From the NCBI GenBank assembly GCA_017456765.1, contig JAFTIR010000039.1, forward strand, positions 1 through 64,000: DNA of 64,000 nucleotides, in the 5' to 3' direction. This DNA is from Clostridia bacterium (GTDB lineage Bacteria; Bacillota; Clostridia; Oscillospirales; CAG-382). Shown one piece after another: positions 8,561 through 17,097 of the stretch. A model generated the notes under the pieces. It did no database searches. It worked only from the letters and a program-made list of their open reading frames with translations, and was not told the DNA's origin. Both the position numbers and the translations under genes were made by a program. Numbering within the stretch: the stretch's first letter is position 1; the number at the start of each line of letters is the position of its first letter.

Positions 8561-9400
8561 ATGCAAAAGAACTTTTTCTTTGTAAACACATATGACTGTC
8601 CCGATATTGCGGGCGATCTTGATAAGATGTTTAATCTTTTGGAAGAGGAGAACATAAAGGGACTTCAGATACCCTATGACAACCTCACCGCGCTTGATAA
8701 AGAAGATTTCAAAAAACGACTTGATGAAAGCGGCACGCGGCTTATTTGCACTCATATTGTTGCACGTCTTCTTTCAAAGGACAAAACAGTTTTCGAAAGT
8801 GCAATAAACGGATGTAAGAGGGCGCTGGAATACATAAACTATTTTGGTTGTGAATATTTCATGGTTGTACCTTTCACACCAACAGATGTAGAGGGCTTTG
8901 ATGACAGACCAAGAGCGATGCAGAGCTTTATCAAGGGACTTAAAATTATCATGGAAGAAGCGAAAAAGTACGGAATAAAAGTGGTTATCGAAAATATTTC
9001 ACAACTCATTCTTCCCTTTTCAAAAATAGAGGACCTTGAGTATATTCTTGACAATGTCAAAGAACTCGGTTTCTGTTTTGATACGGGTAACTTTTTGTGC
9101 ATGGGAATTGATGATACCACCGAGGCTTTTGAACGTTTGAAGGACAGAATTGAGATGGTTCATATAAAAGAACTGGAGCTTTGTGGCATCGAGGGCGGTC
9201 TTGGCTGTGACAGCGGAAGATATGTAAGACATACTGATTTTGGCAAGGGACAGACAAACCTTTCCGTTATGCTCTCAAAGCTTTATGAAAACAACAAAGA
9301 CGTTCCCTTTATAATAGAGGTACAGAATGGTAGTCCTGAGCTTTCATGGATTAAGCAGGCAAGCAAGTACTTTGATGAGTTTTTCGGTAATAGAGAATGA
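8561..9400 (+). CDS. Sugar phosphate isomerase/epimerase-like TIM barrel
   Basis: A 279-residue xylose-isomerase-like TIM barrel. The metal ligands expected for the family are visible: Glu in VVIENIS, Asp in CFDTGNF, His in MVHIKE and Glu in IIEVQ. It probably isomerises or epimerises a keto sugar or related acid. The ATG at 8561 is preferred because GGAGA lies ten bases before it; starting at 8492 would overlap the deacetylase gene by 62 bases. The stop codon overlaps the next start as ATGA, so it is translationally coupled to the aminoacylase. Confidence 0.85.
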   Translation: MQKNFFFVNTYDCPDIAGDLDKMFNLLEEENIKGLQIPYDNLTALDKEDFKKRLDESGTRLICTHIVARLLSKDKTVFESAINGCKRALEYINYFGCEYFMVVPFTPTDVEGFDDRPRAMQSFIKGLKIIMEEAKKYGIKVVIENISQLILPFSKIEDLEYILDNVKELGFCFDTGNFLCMGIDDTTEAFERLKDRIEMVHIKELELCGIEGGLGCDSGRYVRHTDFGKGQTNLSVMLSKLYENNKDVPFIIEVQNGSPELSWIKQASKYFDEFFGNRE

Positions 9401-11019
9401 AGACGTACGACATAATAATAAAAAACGGTCTTGTGGTTGACGGCACCGGAAACGCTCCCTTTGTTGCAGATATTGCAATTTGTGACGGAAAAATTGCATT
9501 TATCGGAGATGCTGACGAAAAAAACGCAGTGAAAATCATTGATGCAAGCGGAAAATACGTAACCCCGGGTTTTATTGACTCCCACTCCCATTCCGATTCG
9601 TCCATATGGATAAATCCCGAGGCACAAAGCTCTGTTCATCAGGGGGTTACAACGGAAATTGTAGGTAACTGCGGTTTTTCAATGCGCCATACAATAAGCG
9701 TCCCCTTCGACAAAGCGGGTGATGGAATTGAGTGTGTCTACGACCTTGCGAACAAGAATGTGGAAATACCAAAAGGTGCTTTTGCAAACACACTTTTGAA
9801 AATGGAAAAAATGGGCGCATCCATAAACACGGCATGGCTTTGCGGACACAACGATTTGAGGGTGATTGCGGACCTTCATACAGAGGACTATACAGAAAAG
9901 CAGTTTGCTGTTATGGAGGGCTTTCTCAGAGAGGCAATGGAGGCGGGATACATAGGCTTTTCAACGGGTCTTGAATTTGACCCCGGAATTCTCAGCCGTC
10001 CCGAAGAGATTGAAAGACTTGCCGCCATCGCTGCAGAATACGGCGGAATTTACACTACCCACATGCGTGATGAGGGAACATATATAATAGAGGCCGTCGA
10101 GGAATTTTTAAGCGTTATCCGCAAAACAGGAATGCGAGGAATGGTTTCGCATCTCAATGTGAAGTACGACAACGGAATTCCAAATGATTACCTCGAAAAG
10201 TGCATGAATATGCTGAAGTGTGCAAGAGAACAAGAAAATCTTGATGTATTTACCGATATGCTTTCCACCACCTATGGCACAGGCTGCGCACAGGCAATGC
10301 TTCCGCCTTGGCTGTATGAAAACGGTTGGGACAAGGCAAGGAAGATTTTGGCTGATGAAGAGGGCAGAGAAAGAGTAAAGGCTGACATGGACCGCTACTG
10401 GAGATTTCTTGGTTACGGTCAGTGGTCAAGATTACTTCGGATTATTGCGCCTCATATGCCGCATGTTACGGCGATGTCATTCTCCGAGATTTGCCGGGAA
10501 TGGAACAGAGAGCCTTGTGATGCTTTTCTTGATGTGTTCATGAAAACAGAAACAATCGAAGAGGTTAGAGCAACCGAGATGGTAGGCGTTATGTTTGACG
10601 AACAGACCATGATTGACACGGTTGTCAAAGACCCGCTTTATTTCTGGATGGCAGACTCATATACCGCGGTAGAAGAGGGCGACGCAAGAACAGGAAATAT
10701 GTCAGACTATATGGGCTATCTTTATTTCTTTACAAGATACGTAAAGGAATTGGGGGTTATTTCGATAGAGAATGCCGTTCACAAAGCAACAAAACGTGTG
10801 GCTGATCATTTTCGCCTTGAGGGGCGTGGACAGCTCAAAGAGGGATACTTTGCCGATATAAACATTTTTGAGCTTGAAAAGCTCAGAATCAATGCGACCT
10901 TTACCGAGCCTTGTAAATATTGCTCCGGTTTTGACTATGTAATTGTCAACGGTACTCCCGTAATTGAAAACGGGGAGCATACAGGTAAAAGGTCCGGTAT
11001 GGTTTTGAGACGTAAATAA
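9397..11019 (+). CDS. N-acyl-D-amino-acid deacylase (D-aminoacylase) family amidohydrolase
   Basis: A 540-residue amidohydrolase of the D-aminoacylase group. It opens with IIKNGLVVDGTG, has the metal motif DSHSHSD (around residue 65), the family motif EIVGNCGF with the bridging Cys, the ligand His in YTTHMRDEG, and ends with the small beta-sandwich (GYFADINIFE). These enzymes remove the acyl group from N-acyl-D-amino acids or cleave related D-configured amides. It is the last gene of the DeoR operon, coupled by ATGA to the isomerase. The real substrate may be an amino-sugar-linked or D-amino acid conjugate. Confidence 0.87.
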   Translation: MKTYDIIIKNGLVVDGTGNAPFVADIAICDGKIAFIGDADEKNAVKIIDASGKYVTPGFIDSHSHSDSSIWINPEAQSSVHQGVTTEIVGNCGFSMRHTISVPFDKAGDGIECVYDLANKNVEIPKGAFANTLLKMEKMGASINTAWLCGHNDLRVIADLHTEDYTEKQFAVMEGFLREAMEAGYIGFSTGLEFDPGILSRPEEIERLAAIAAEYGGIYTTHMRDEGTYIIEAVEEFLSVIRKTGMRGMVSHLNVKYDNGIPNDYLEKCMNMLKCAREQENLDVFTDMLSTTYGTGCAQAMLPPWLYENGWDKARKILADEEGRERVKADMDRYWRFLGYGQWSRLLRIIAPHMPHVTAMSFSEICREWNREPCDAFLDVFMKTETIEEVRATEMVGVMFDEQTMIDTVVKDPLYFWMADSYTAVEEGDARTGNMSDYMGYLYFFTRYVKELGVISIENAVHKATKRVADHFRLEGRGQLKEGYFADINIFELEKLRINATFTEPCKYCSGFDYVIVNGTPVIENGEHTGKRSGMVLRRK

Positions 11020-11022
11020 AAA

Positions 11023-11056
11023 AGTAAAAGCACTTGCAAAATGCAAGTGCTTTAAT
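11023..11056. terminator. Bidirectional terminator
   Basis: AAAGCACTTGC and GCAAGTGCTTT form a hairpin with A-run before and T-rich sequence after, between convergent genes. Confidence 0.85.
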
Positions 11057-11058
11057 AG

Positions 11059-12099
11059 TTATGAATTCTTTTTGAAAATACGCTTTTTCAGGTCGTTCCA
11101 TACAAAGCATGCAGTGATTGTAAGTCCATATGCACAGACAGCCCTGACACCAAAGCCGAGAAGCTGTGATTGAACGGCAAGCTTTTCGATAATGAAGTTT
11201 GCAAAGAAAACGAAAAGCATGTGCCAGAGATAAATGTCATAGCTTGCTCTGTCCATTTTCTGTAAAATAGAGGGGATATTCTTTGGCAGCTTCATAAAGA
11301 GCGCGTAAAGAAAAACAATTACACAAATCGAATACAGGCTATGAACCTGATTCATAAAAGGAATGTATGTGATATAATTGAAGGCAAGATATGTGTAGTA
11401 AAAGAAAAGAGCAAGGGAAATTGTAAAGCACACACAAATTGCCTTAAAGTTTTTTTCGAGAATTTCTGTAAACTTGTCGTAATATTTGCCTATATAGCAC
11501 CCGATTATCCAGTAGGCAAGGTATGTGGTAAAGAGTCTGTCATTGTATATAAAATTGATATTAGGGAAAGCCGTGCTTACCATGTTAGGAAAATAGATTT
11601 CAAAAATAAGTGAAAAAAGAAGAATAAATGGGATAACAATTATTGGAGAACAGTTATTTATAATCCTTTTCCATACAGGAAACAGCAGGTCAAACTGAAA
11701 AAGCAGAGGGATAAAATAGAAGTGGCAGACAAGCGAACCTAAAAGCAGGTGCTTTGTGATAAACACAATGTCGAGAGGGTAGTCGTATACTAAAAAATAG
11801 AAAACATAGTAAATTACATAGCTGAAAACGTATGGGAGAATGACTCCCTTTATTCTTGATACAAGATAATGCCCGTATTTCTGCTCGTCTTTTTTTGTCA
11901 GAAACAGCTTGACACCCGACAGCAGAATAAATCCCTGCACAACAAACGATACCATGCGCCACGGGAACATGGCAAGGTTATAGGAAAGCGTGCCGTACTG
12001 AAAGTTTGATACGGCAAATGAGATTATATGTATGAAAATTACAAACAAACATAAAATTATATTCAGATACGATATTTCACTTTTTCTGCTTTGCGCCAT
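11059..12099 (-). CDS. Acyltransferase 3 family membrane protein
   Basis: A 346-residue polytopic membrane protein with about ten helices. The N-terminal pattern (YLNIILCLFVIFIHI) with its conserved His and the C-terminal SYDIYLWHMLF are typical of the acyltransferase 3/OafA-YrhL superfamily, which moves acetyl or other acyl groups onto surface sugars. GGAGG stands before the ATG. It is a single-gene unit with its own promoter. The acceptor cannot be told. Confidence 0.88.
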   Translation of the reverse strand: MAQSRKSEISYLNIILCLFVIFIHIISFAVSNFQYGTLSYNLAMFPWRMVSFVVQGFILLSGVKLFLTKKDEQKYGHYLVSRIKGVILPYVFSYVIYYVFYFLVYDYPLDIVFITKHLLLGSLVCHFYFIPLLFQFDLLFPVWKRIINNCSPIIVIPFILLFSLIFEIYFPNMVSTAFPNINFIYNDRLFTTYLAYWIIGCYIGKYYDKFTEILEKNFKAICVCFTISLALFFYYTYLAFNYITYIPFMNQVHSLYSICVIVFLYALFMKLPKNIPSILQKMDRASYDIYLWHMLFVFFANFIIEKLAVQSQLLGFGVRAVCAYGLTITACFVWNDLKKRIFKKNS

Positions 12100-12129
12100 A
12101 TCAAAGCCTCCGTTTCTTCTGATATTGTA

Positions 12130-12158
12130 AGTATACCATAAAATTGCACTGTTGGCAA
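12130..12158 (-). promoter_or_regulatory. Promoter of the acyltransferase gene
   Basis: Minus strand TTGCCA, 17-base spacer, TATACT. Confidence 0.75.
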
Positions 12159-12171
12159 TAGCAGTTTTTTG

Positions 12172-13023
12172 TTATGCAAATACAGACACAAAAATACCCG
12201 AAAGGACAATAAGGCAACAGAAAAGTTTGTAAGGGATGTTTTTTTCTTTGTATATAAGCCAGCCGAGAAGTACCGTTACAATAACCGCCGACTGCTTTAT
12301 TACTGTCATTACAGTAACTTCGCTCGAAGGATAGCCGTTTGCCTCGAACAAAAACTTGTCACCAAGTACAAGCGAAAGACTCATAAGAGGAATCCAAAAG
12401 TTTGTTTTTAGTTTTTTCAGGCATATGGTTTCTCTTTTTGCAAAAAGTATACAGCCGTAAATCGTGCTTATGAAAAACATAAACCAGAACTGAAGCTGCC
12501 CCGAGCTCATATATTTCATCAGTGCCTTGTCCATAGTTCCTGAGATTGAGTTGAATATACAGCAGAGCAGGGCGCAGACAAGTACCGAAAAAGATGCCTC
12601 CTTAACGCAGGAGGTTTTCTTTAAGTTTACAAGCAGAATTCCCGTGATTACAAGTAAAGCTCCCACAGCCTTTGCAACCGTCATGTCCTCGCCAAGAATA
12701 AATACTCCCATCAGTATTGAGAAAACAACACCCGATAAATCCATGATTGCGTAAAGACTTACGGGCATTTTGCCGAGAGCCAAAAAAGAGAATACCCACG
12801 CAAGGCATATGACAACCGATTTTATAAACACAAGGAATATGTATTTGGGTAAGAGGGTAAGAGCCTGTGTAATATTCGGCAGAGCAAGCAGAAAGCCTAT
12901 GAATGTATAAAAGAATAAAACCTCAAAAAGAGAGCTCTTTTTGAGAGATGCTTTTTTCATGCAGTCGCGCGTGCTTTTGAGTATGCTGTATATTAACACA
13001 AATATTACCCAGAGGTATTCCAT
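12172..13023 (-). CDS. DMT superfamily (EamA-like) transporter
   Basis: A 283-residue membrane protein made of two five-helix halves, as in EamA/RhaT-type drug/metabolite transporters. The first half ends with GVFILGEDMTVAKAVGALLVITGI and the second with LIYKEKNIPYKLFCCLIVLSGIF, the usual end-of-repeat pattern. GAAGGAG precedes the ATG. A second, more distant member lies upstream in the same orientation. The exported or imported metabolite is unknown. Confidence 0.85.
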   Translation of the reverse strand: MEYLWVIFVLIYSILKSTRDCMKKASLKKSSLFEVLFFYTFIGFLLALPNITQALTLLPKYIFLVFIKSVVICLAWVFSFLALGKMPVSLYAIMDLSGVVFSILMGVFILGEDMTVAKAVGALLVITGILLVNLKKTSCVKEASFSVLVCALLCCIFNSISGTMDKALMKYMSSGQLQFWFMFFISTIYGCILFAKRETICLKKLKTNFWIPLMSLSLVLGDKFLFEANGYPSSEVTVMTVIKQSAVIVTVLLGWLIYKEKNIPYKLFCCLIVLSGIFVSVFA

Positions 13024-13048
13024 AATCTCGCTCCTTCACATTACAATT

Positions 13049-13077
13049 ATTGTACTATCAAAAAAAGAAAAAATCAA
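13049..13077 (-). promoter_or_regulatory. Promoter of the DMT transporter gene
   Basis: Minus strand TTGATT, 17-base spacer, TACAAT. Confidence 0.7.
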
Positions 13078-13079
13078 TA

Positions 13080-13115
13080 GCAAACCCAAAGCCATACTGC
13101 TTTGGGTTTGCTTTA
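13080..13115 (-). terminator. Terminator of the upstream DMT transporter gene
   Basis: CAAACCCAAAGC and GCTTTGGGTTTG form a hairpin. Being next to the promoter of the following gene, it separates the two transporters into independent units. Confidence 0.75.
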
Positions 13116-13121
13116 TATGTA

Positions 13122-14066
13122 TTATTTTATGAGGTTTGTGAGAATTTCGCCGAGCTGTGCAAAGGTAACCTTCTCACAAACCGTGATTCCCACAAGTCCT
13201 ATTGCCATAAGGATACATCCTATAACATTTACGCGTGTTAGCTTTTCCTTAAAGCATATCATGGAAAGAACAACGCTAAGTAACATGATGCTTGCACTCT
13301 GTATTGTGTAGAGTACGCCTGTATTGATGTCGAGAAGAAGAATAATTACAAGTGAATTTATCGCAAGGGCTGTACAGAGAGCGTAAGCAATGAGATGAAG
13401 TGCGGATTTTTTTGTCTGCTTTAATGCTGCTTTCAAATCTGCTTTTTGGAAAATCAGAGATAAAAGAGAAATTATCGCGACACAAATGAAGGTAATAATG
13501 ATGAGTTCTTCCTTTTCATCTGCACCCGTAAATTCTTGCTGAAGAACAAGAATTGAGTTATATATACCGTTGCTTGCACAAAGACCAAGACAGGATAAAA
13601 TGAATTTAATTGTTATTTTGCTTGTAGAGTCACCACCAGGCTTTTTGCTTACGAGATATACCGCAATCATTACAAGCACAAGGAAACAGATTGCAGGGCC
13701 GGTCATAGCCTCTTCAAAGCCTATCCATTTTGTTGCGGACGGGAAAGCAATTCCACCGAAAATGGCAAACACCATGAGCACAGAATAGGGGCCGGTGGCT
13801 GAACACCTAAGAAAGAAATAGTTGTATCCGTAGAACGCGGCGGAATTAAGTATACCCAAGACAACCGTAAGTCCCTGTGCCTCGAATTTCATTCCTGAGA
13901 AGAAAAAGGAAATAATGGCAACAACAATTCCTCCGAATACAGTAAGTACGGGGGTTGTGTATGCCGCATTACCTTTATAATGGTAAGAAAATGTCTTGCA
14001 GAAGAAATTCTGAAAAACATAAAGTGCTATCATTAAAGCAATAAACAAAACCTGTGTTATGTCCAT
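13122..14066 (-). CDS. DMT superfamily (EamA-like) transporter, second copy
   Basis: A 314-residue protein with about ten helices and two inverted DMT repeats; the last repeat ends CFKEKLTRVNVIGCILMAIGLV, typical of EamA. The start is the ATG at 14066, six bases after GGAGG; an upstream TTG at 14081 falls within the ribosome binding site and is rejected. It has only family-level resemblance to the neighbouring transporter (12172-13023), so the two are not a recent duplication. Confidence 0.84.
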   Translation of the reverse strand: MDITQVLFIALMIALYVFQNFFCKTFSYHYKGNAAYTTPVLTVFGGIVVAIISFFFSGMKFEAQGLTVVLGILNSAAFYGYNYFFLRCSATGPYSVLMVFAIFGGIAFPSATKWIGFEEAMTGPAICFLVLVMIAVYLVSKKPGGDSTSKITIKFILSCLGLCASNGIYNSILVLQQEFTGADEKEELIIITFICVAIISLLSLIFQKADLKAALKQTKKSALHLIAYALCTALAINSLVIILLLDINTGVLYTIQSASIMLLSVVLSMICFKEKLTRVNVIGCILMAIGLVGITVCEKVTFAQLGEILTNLIK

Positions 14067-14099
14067 ATTATAAACCTCCAATTAGATATACCACAGTTT

Positions 14100-14127
14100 A
14101 TTATACAGATAAATATAAAAAATTCAA
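14100..14127 (-). promoter_or_regulatory. Promoter of the second DMT transporter gene
   Basis: Minus strand TTGAAT, 16-base spacer, TATAAT. Confidence 0.65.
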
Positions 14128-14209
14128 GAGATTTTTTCGACAAATGTAAATGCAATAAAGAGAGTATTTTTATACATTTCACTGCATAAAATATTTTCGA
14201 GGTGATTTT

Positions 14210-14683
14210 ATGAAAACCAAAACAAAGACATATGTCTACTGCATACTCATAACACTTGCTGTAGGCGGACTGTCAGCACTGCTTACACGAAACAACATGG
14301 ATGTGTACGAAACAATAAATAAACCGCCGCTTGCACCGCCCGCAATTCTTTTTCCGATAGTGTGGGGTATTCTTTATGTCATTATGGGCGCTTCTCTTGC
14401 AAACATTCTCATCAAAGGACGGGAAAACGGAATATATACTGTTCCCTGTGTCAAAATCTATGCACTCCAGCTTGCGGTCAACTTTTTCTGGAGCATTATT
14501 TTCTTTAATATGAGGGCGTTTCTGTTTTCATTCATATGGCTGTTATTGCTTTGGGTGCTGATAATAATAATGATTGACCGTTTTTCTAAAATCAGCAAAG
14601 TTTCCGCATATGTAAATATTCCGTATTTCCTTTGGGTGAGCTTTGCGGCATATCTTAATTTCATGATTTATAGATTAAACTGA
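14210..14683 (+). CDS. tspO: TspO/MBR (peripheral benzodiazepine receptor-like) membrane protein
   Basis: A 157-residue five-helix protein with the family motifs NKPPLAPPA after helix 1, FPIVWGILYVIMG in helix 2, and LQLAVNFFWSIIFF in helix 3. TspO proteins bind porphyrins and may transport or break them down; bacterial roles are mostly stress-related. CGAGGTG precedes the ATG. The C-terminal helix has the usual IPYFLWVSFAAYLN sequence. The gene appears to stand alone. Confidence 0.92.
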   Translation: MKTKTKTYVYCILITLAVGGLSALLTRNNMDVYETINKPPLAPPAILFPIVWGILYVIMGASLANILIKGRENGIYTVPCVKIYALQLAVNFFWSIIFFNMRAFLFSFIWLLLLWVLIIIMIDRFSKISKVSAYVNIPYFLWVSFAAYLNFMIYRLN

Positions 14684-14692
14684 AAAAAAGAC

Positions 14693-14720
14693 TTGATTTT
14701 TCATTCTTTAGTGGTAAAAT
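14693..14720 (+). promoter_or_regulatory. Promoter of sfsA
   Basis: TTGATT, 16-base spacer, TAAAAT, about 30 bases before the start. Confidence 0.6.
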
Positions 14721-14750
14721 ATAGTTTAGAAGCCGCAGAGGATGAATTGA

Positions 14751-15431
14751 ATGAAATACGACAATATGAGAAATGCTGTGTTTGTCAGCCGAAAGAACCG
14801 TTTTGTCTCTCAGATTGAGATTGACGGCAAGGAAGTGCTGTGCCACGTGAAGAATACGGGAAGGCTTCGTGAGCTTCTTGTAAAGGGCGCAGAAATTTAT
14901 GTTCAGGAGCATGACAGTAGCCAAAGAAAAACAAAATACAGTCTTATTGCTGTCAAAAAGGAAAAAGAACTTGTCAACATTGACAGCCAGGCGCCCAACA
15001 AGGTGTTTTATGAGTGGGTGAAAAATGGCGGATTTTGTGACAATGTGACGTTTATAAAACCCGAAACCACATACGGAAGTTCGCGGTTCGACTGCTATAT
15101 TGAAGCAGGTGACAGAAGAATATTTGCAGAGATTAAGGGGGTTACCCTTGAAAAAAACGGAACAGCTATGTTTCCCGATGCGCCAACGGAGAGGGGACTT
15201 AAGCACTTAAGAGAGCTTTGCAAATGTGTAGAGGATGGCTTTGAAGCATATATTGTTTTTGTGGTGCAGATGAAGGGCGTACATACATTTACGCCAAATG
15301 TACAGACCCACAGGGAATTTGCAGAAATGCTTTCCGAATGTGACAAAAACGGAGTAAAAATAGTATGTGTTGACTGTAATGTGACGCCGGAGACACTTGA
15401 AATTTCACAAAAAATAGAAGTAAAACTTTAA
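14751..15431 (+). CDS. sfsA: SfsA family protein (sugar fermentation stimulation homolog)
   Basis: A 226-residue protein with the SfsA N-terminal OB-like part (FVSRKNRFVSQIEIDG, HVKNTGRLREL) and the C-terminal PD-(D/E)XK nuclease-like core with SRFDCYIE, AEIKGVTLE and FPDAPTERGLKHLREL. E. coli SfsA was first linked to maltose metabolism; the domain binds DNA and has a nuclease-like active site. Length is normal. AGAGGAT precedes the ATG. It is followed 12 bases later by a YitT gene, probably co-transcribed. Confidence 0.95.
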   Translation: MKYDNMRNAVFVSRKNRFVSQIEIDGKEVLCHVKNTGRLRELLVKGAEIYVQEHDSSQRKTKYSLIAVKKEKELVNIDSQAPNKVFYEWVKNGGFCDNVTFIKPETTYGSSRFDCYIEAGDRRIFAEIKGVTLEKNGTAMFPDAPTERGLKHLRELCKCVEDGFEAYIVFVVQMKGVHTFTPNVQTHREFAEMLSECDKNGVKIVCVDCNVTPETLEISQKIEVKL

Positions 15432-15443
15432 CAGAGGTTAAAA

Positions 15444-16298
15444 ATGAAAGAAACAATCAGAAAAACTTATCTTAAAAACATACTGATGTTTGCTGTCGGG
15501 ATTGCGCTTACGGCACTTGCCATAGCACAGTTTACTCTTCCGAACAAGATTGTAGGCGGTGGCGTGTCGGGTATATCTACCATTCTCTACCATACTCTCG
15601 GCATAGGTCCCGGTATTTCAACGGCGGTAATAAATGCAATTCTTTTGCTTATAGGCATAAAGGTGCTGGGTAAAAGATTTGTCGTGGCAACACTTGCAGG
15701 CGTTTCGCTTTTGTCGGTGCTTGTTGAACTCTTTTCATATCTTCCGCCAATTACCGAAAATATTATTCTTGCTTCTGTTTTCGGCGGAGTGTTTTACGGT
15801 GTAGGTATAGGCCTTGCACTTGCGGCAGGCGGTTCGTCGGGCGGCACGGACATCCTTGGACGACTTATACAGCATTTCTTCCCTCATTTTCCTATAGGAA
15901 CACTTATTATGTTTGTTGATGGTGTTGTCATCGCGTTTTCTTACGTATTCTTCGGTAATCTTGAACTCACCCTTTTCGGCGTTGTGACACTTGCTGTTTC
16001 TACCTATGCAATAGATTCGGTAATAAGAAAACTCAATGTATCAAAACTTGCTTTTATTGTTTCCAAAAAGGGAGACGAAATAGCAAAAATGCTTGTTACA
16101 ACAGCACCGAGAGGCTGTACAATCATAAATACGGTTGGTGCATATACACAGGAGAATAACAAAATGCTTGTGTGTGCCTTAAAGGATAATGAGCTTCCTG
16201 CTTTTCAAAGAAAGGTACTTGAAATTGACCCTATGGCATTTATAATTTTCTCTGAATCCTCGCAGATTGTGGGTAACGGATTCCATGTTTACAGATGA
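15444..16298 (+). CDS. YitT family membrane protein (DUF161/DUF2179)
   Basis: A 284-residue protein with about five or six N-terminal helices (ALAIAQFTLPNKIVGGGVSG, ALAAGGSSGGTDILGR) and a soluble C-terminal DUF2179 domain of about 80 residues. This is the standard YitT architecture. Function is not established; a transport role is often suggested because of the membrane part. GAGGT precedes the ATG. It is the last gene before a terminator. Confidence 0.9.
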   Translation: MKETIRKTYLKNILMFAVGIALTALAIAQFTLPNKIVGGGVSGISTILYHTLGIGPGISTAVINAILLLIGIKVLGKRFVVATLAGVSLLSVLVELFSYLPPITENIILASVFGGVFYGVGIGLALAAGGSSGGTDILGRLIQHFFPHFPIGTLIMFVDGVVIAFSYVFFGNLELTLFGVVTLAVSTYAIDSVIRKLNVSKLAFIVSKKGDEIAKMLVTTAPRGCTIINTVGAYTQENNKMLVCALKDNELPAFQRKVLEIDPMAFIIFSESSQIVGNGFHVYR

Positions 16299-16307
16299 AT
16301 ACAAAAC

Positions 16308-16336
16308 AAAAGAGATGCCGCAGCATCTCTTTTTTC
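16308..16336 (+). terminator. Terminator after the YitT gene
   Basis: AAAGAGATGC-CGCA-GCATCTCTTTTTT hairpin and T-run. The A-rich left side may also serve the convergent stalk-domain gene. Confidence 0.85.
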
Positions 16337-16354
16337 ATAGGTGTCTTTTAAGTT

Positions 16355-17029
16355 TTATTTTACGACAATGTTACCAAAGCCTACTTCGCCGGCACCGCTT
16401 ACGGAGATTTTAAGATTCTGTCCGTTATAAAGGTTTACGGCATATCTCTGAGGCTTGCAGCCTGCAGGAAGTGAAACTGTGCCGACATTTCTTCCGTCAA
16501 CGAGGAAGGTGACGGTTTTTGATCTGTCGAAGTAATCGGTGTGTCCGATTGTTACTTCCATTGTGCTGTATTTGTTCTGGAGGTTGTACTGTGCGTAACC
16601 GGAAGATGTCCAGAGTCTGAAACCGCTGTGGTATGCTACATTGTCCATGTAGAAATATTCATCTGCGTCGTAAATGGAGCAGTTCTTGGAATCATACGGA
16701 GAAGCTACAGCAACAAGATAGTAGGAATCAGAAGGTCTCATGTTCTGCCAGAGATAAACACTCTTTGTGGCGTTGTCCCATGTTACATCCATACCTGCAA
16801 GATTTGCTACCGCTCTTACGGGAAGATATGTTGTTCCGTTGTAGATGAAAGGCTCAATTGTGGCGCCGTTTGCATCCTTGAGTGTGGTGAGTTGTTTGTC
16901 CTTGTAAACCTTTACATTGTTATAGTTAACCTGAATGTTCTGGGTTGCGACTTTACCTATTGCGATGCTGCCTGTAAGAAGTACACCGAGAAGGAAGCCG
17001 ATAACTATACCCTGAAGTCTCTTGCTCAT
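16355..17029 (-). CDS. Secreted or anchored stalk-domain (copper amine oxidase N-terminal-like) protein
   Basis: A 224-residue protein. An N-terminal hydrophobic helix (residues 8-25) acts as signal or anchor. A copper amine oxidase-N-like stalk domain follows (FIYNGTTYLPVRAVANLAGMDVTWD), common in Clostridia surface proteins. The C-terminal 120 residues look like an NPCBM-type beta-sandwich (HSGFRLW, LVDGRNVGTVSLP) that may bind carbohydrate. No catalytic domain is present. GGAGG precedes the ATG and a strong promoter lies upstream. It is a single-gene unit. Confidence 0.82.
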   Translation of the reverse strand: MSKRLQGIVIGFLLGVLLTGSIAIGKVATQNIQVNYNNVKVYKDKQLTTLKDANGATIEPFIYNGTTYLPVRAVANLAGMDVTWDNATKSVYLWQNMRPSDSYYLVAVASPYDSKNCSIYDADEYFYMDNVAYHSGFRLWTSSGYAQYNLQNKYSTMEVTIGHTDYFDRSKTVTFLVDGRNVGTVSLPAGCKPQRYAVNLYNGQNLKISVSGAGEVGFGNIVVK

Positions 17030-17062
17030 AAAAAATCCTCCGAGAATGATATATTTTTCTAA

Positions 17063-17091
17063 ATTATATCACATTGGGCTTGGATTTGCAA
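17063..17091 (-). promoter_or_regulatory. Promoter of the stalk-domain gene
   Basis: Minus strand TTGCAA, 17-base spacer, TATAAT. Confidence 0.75.
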
Positions 17092-17097
17092 GACTTT

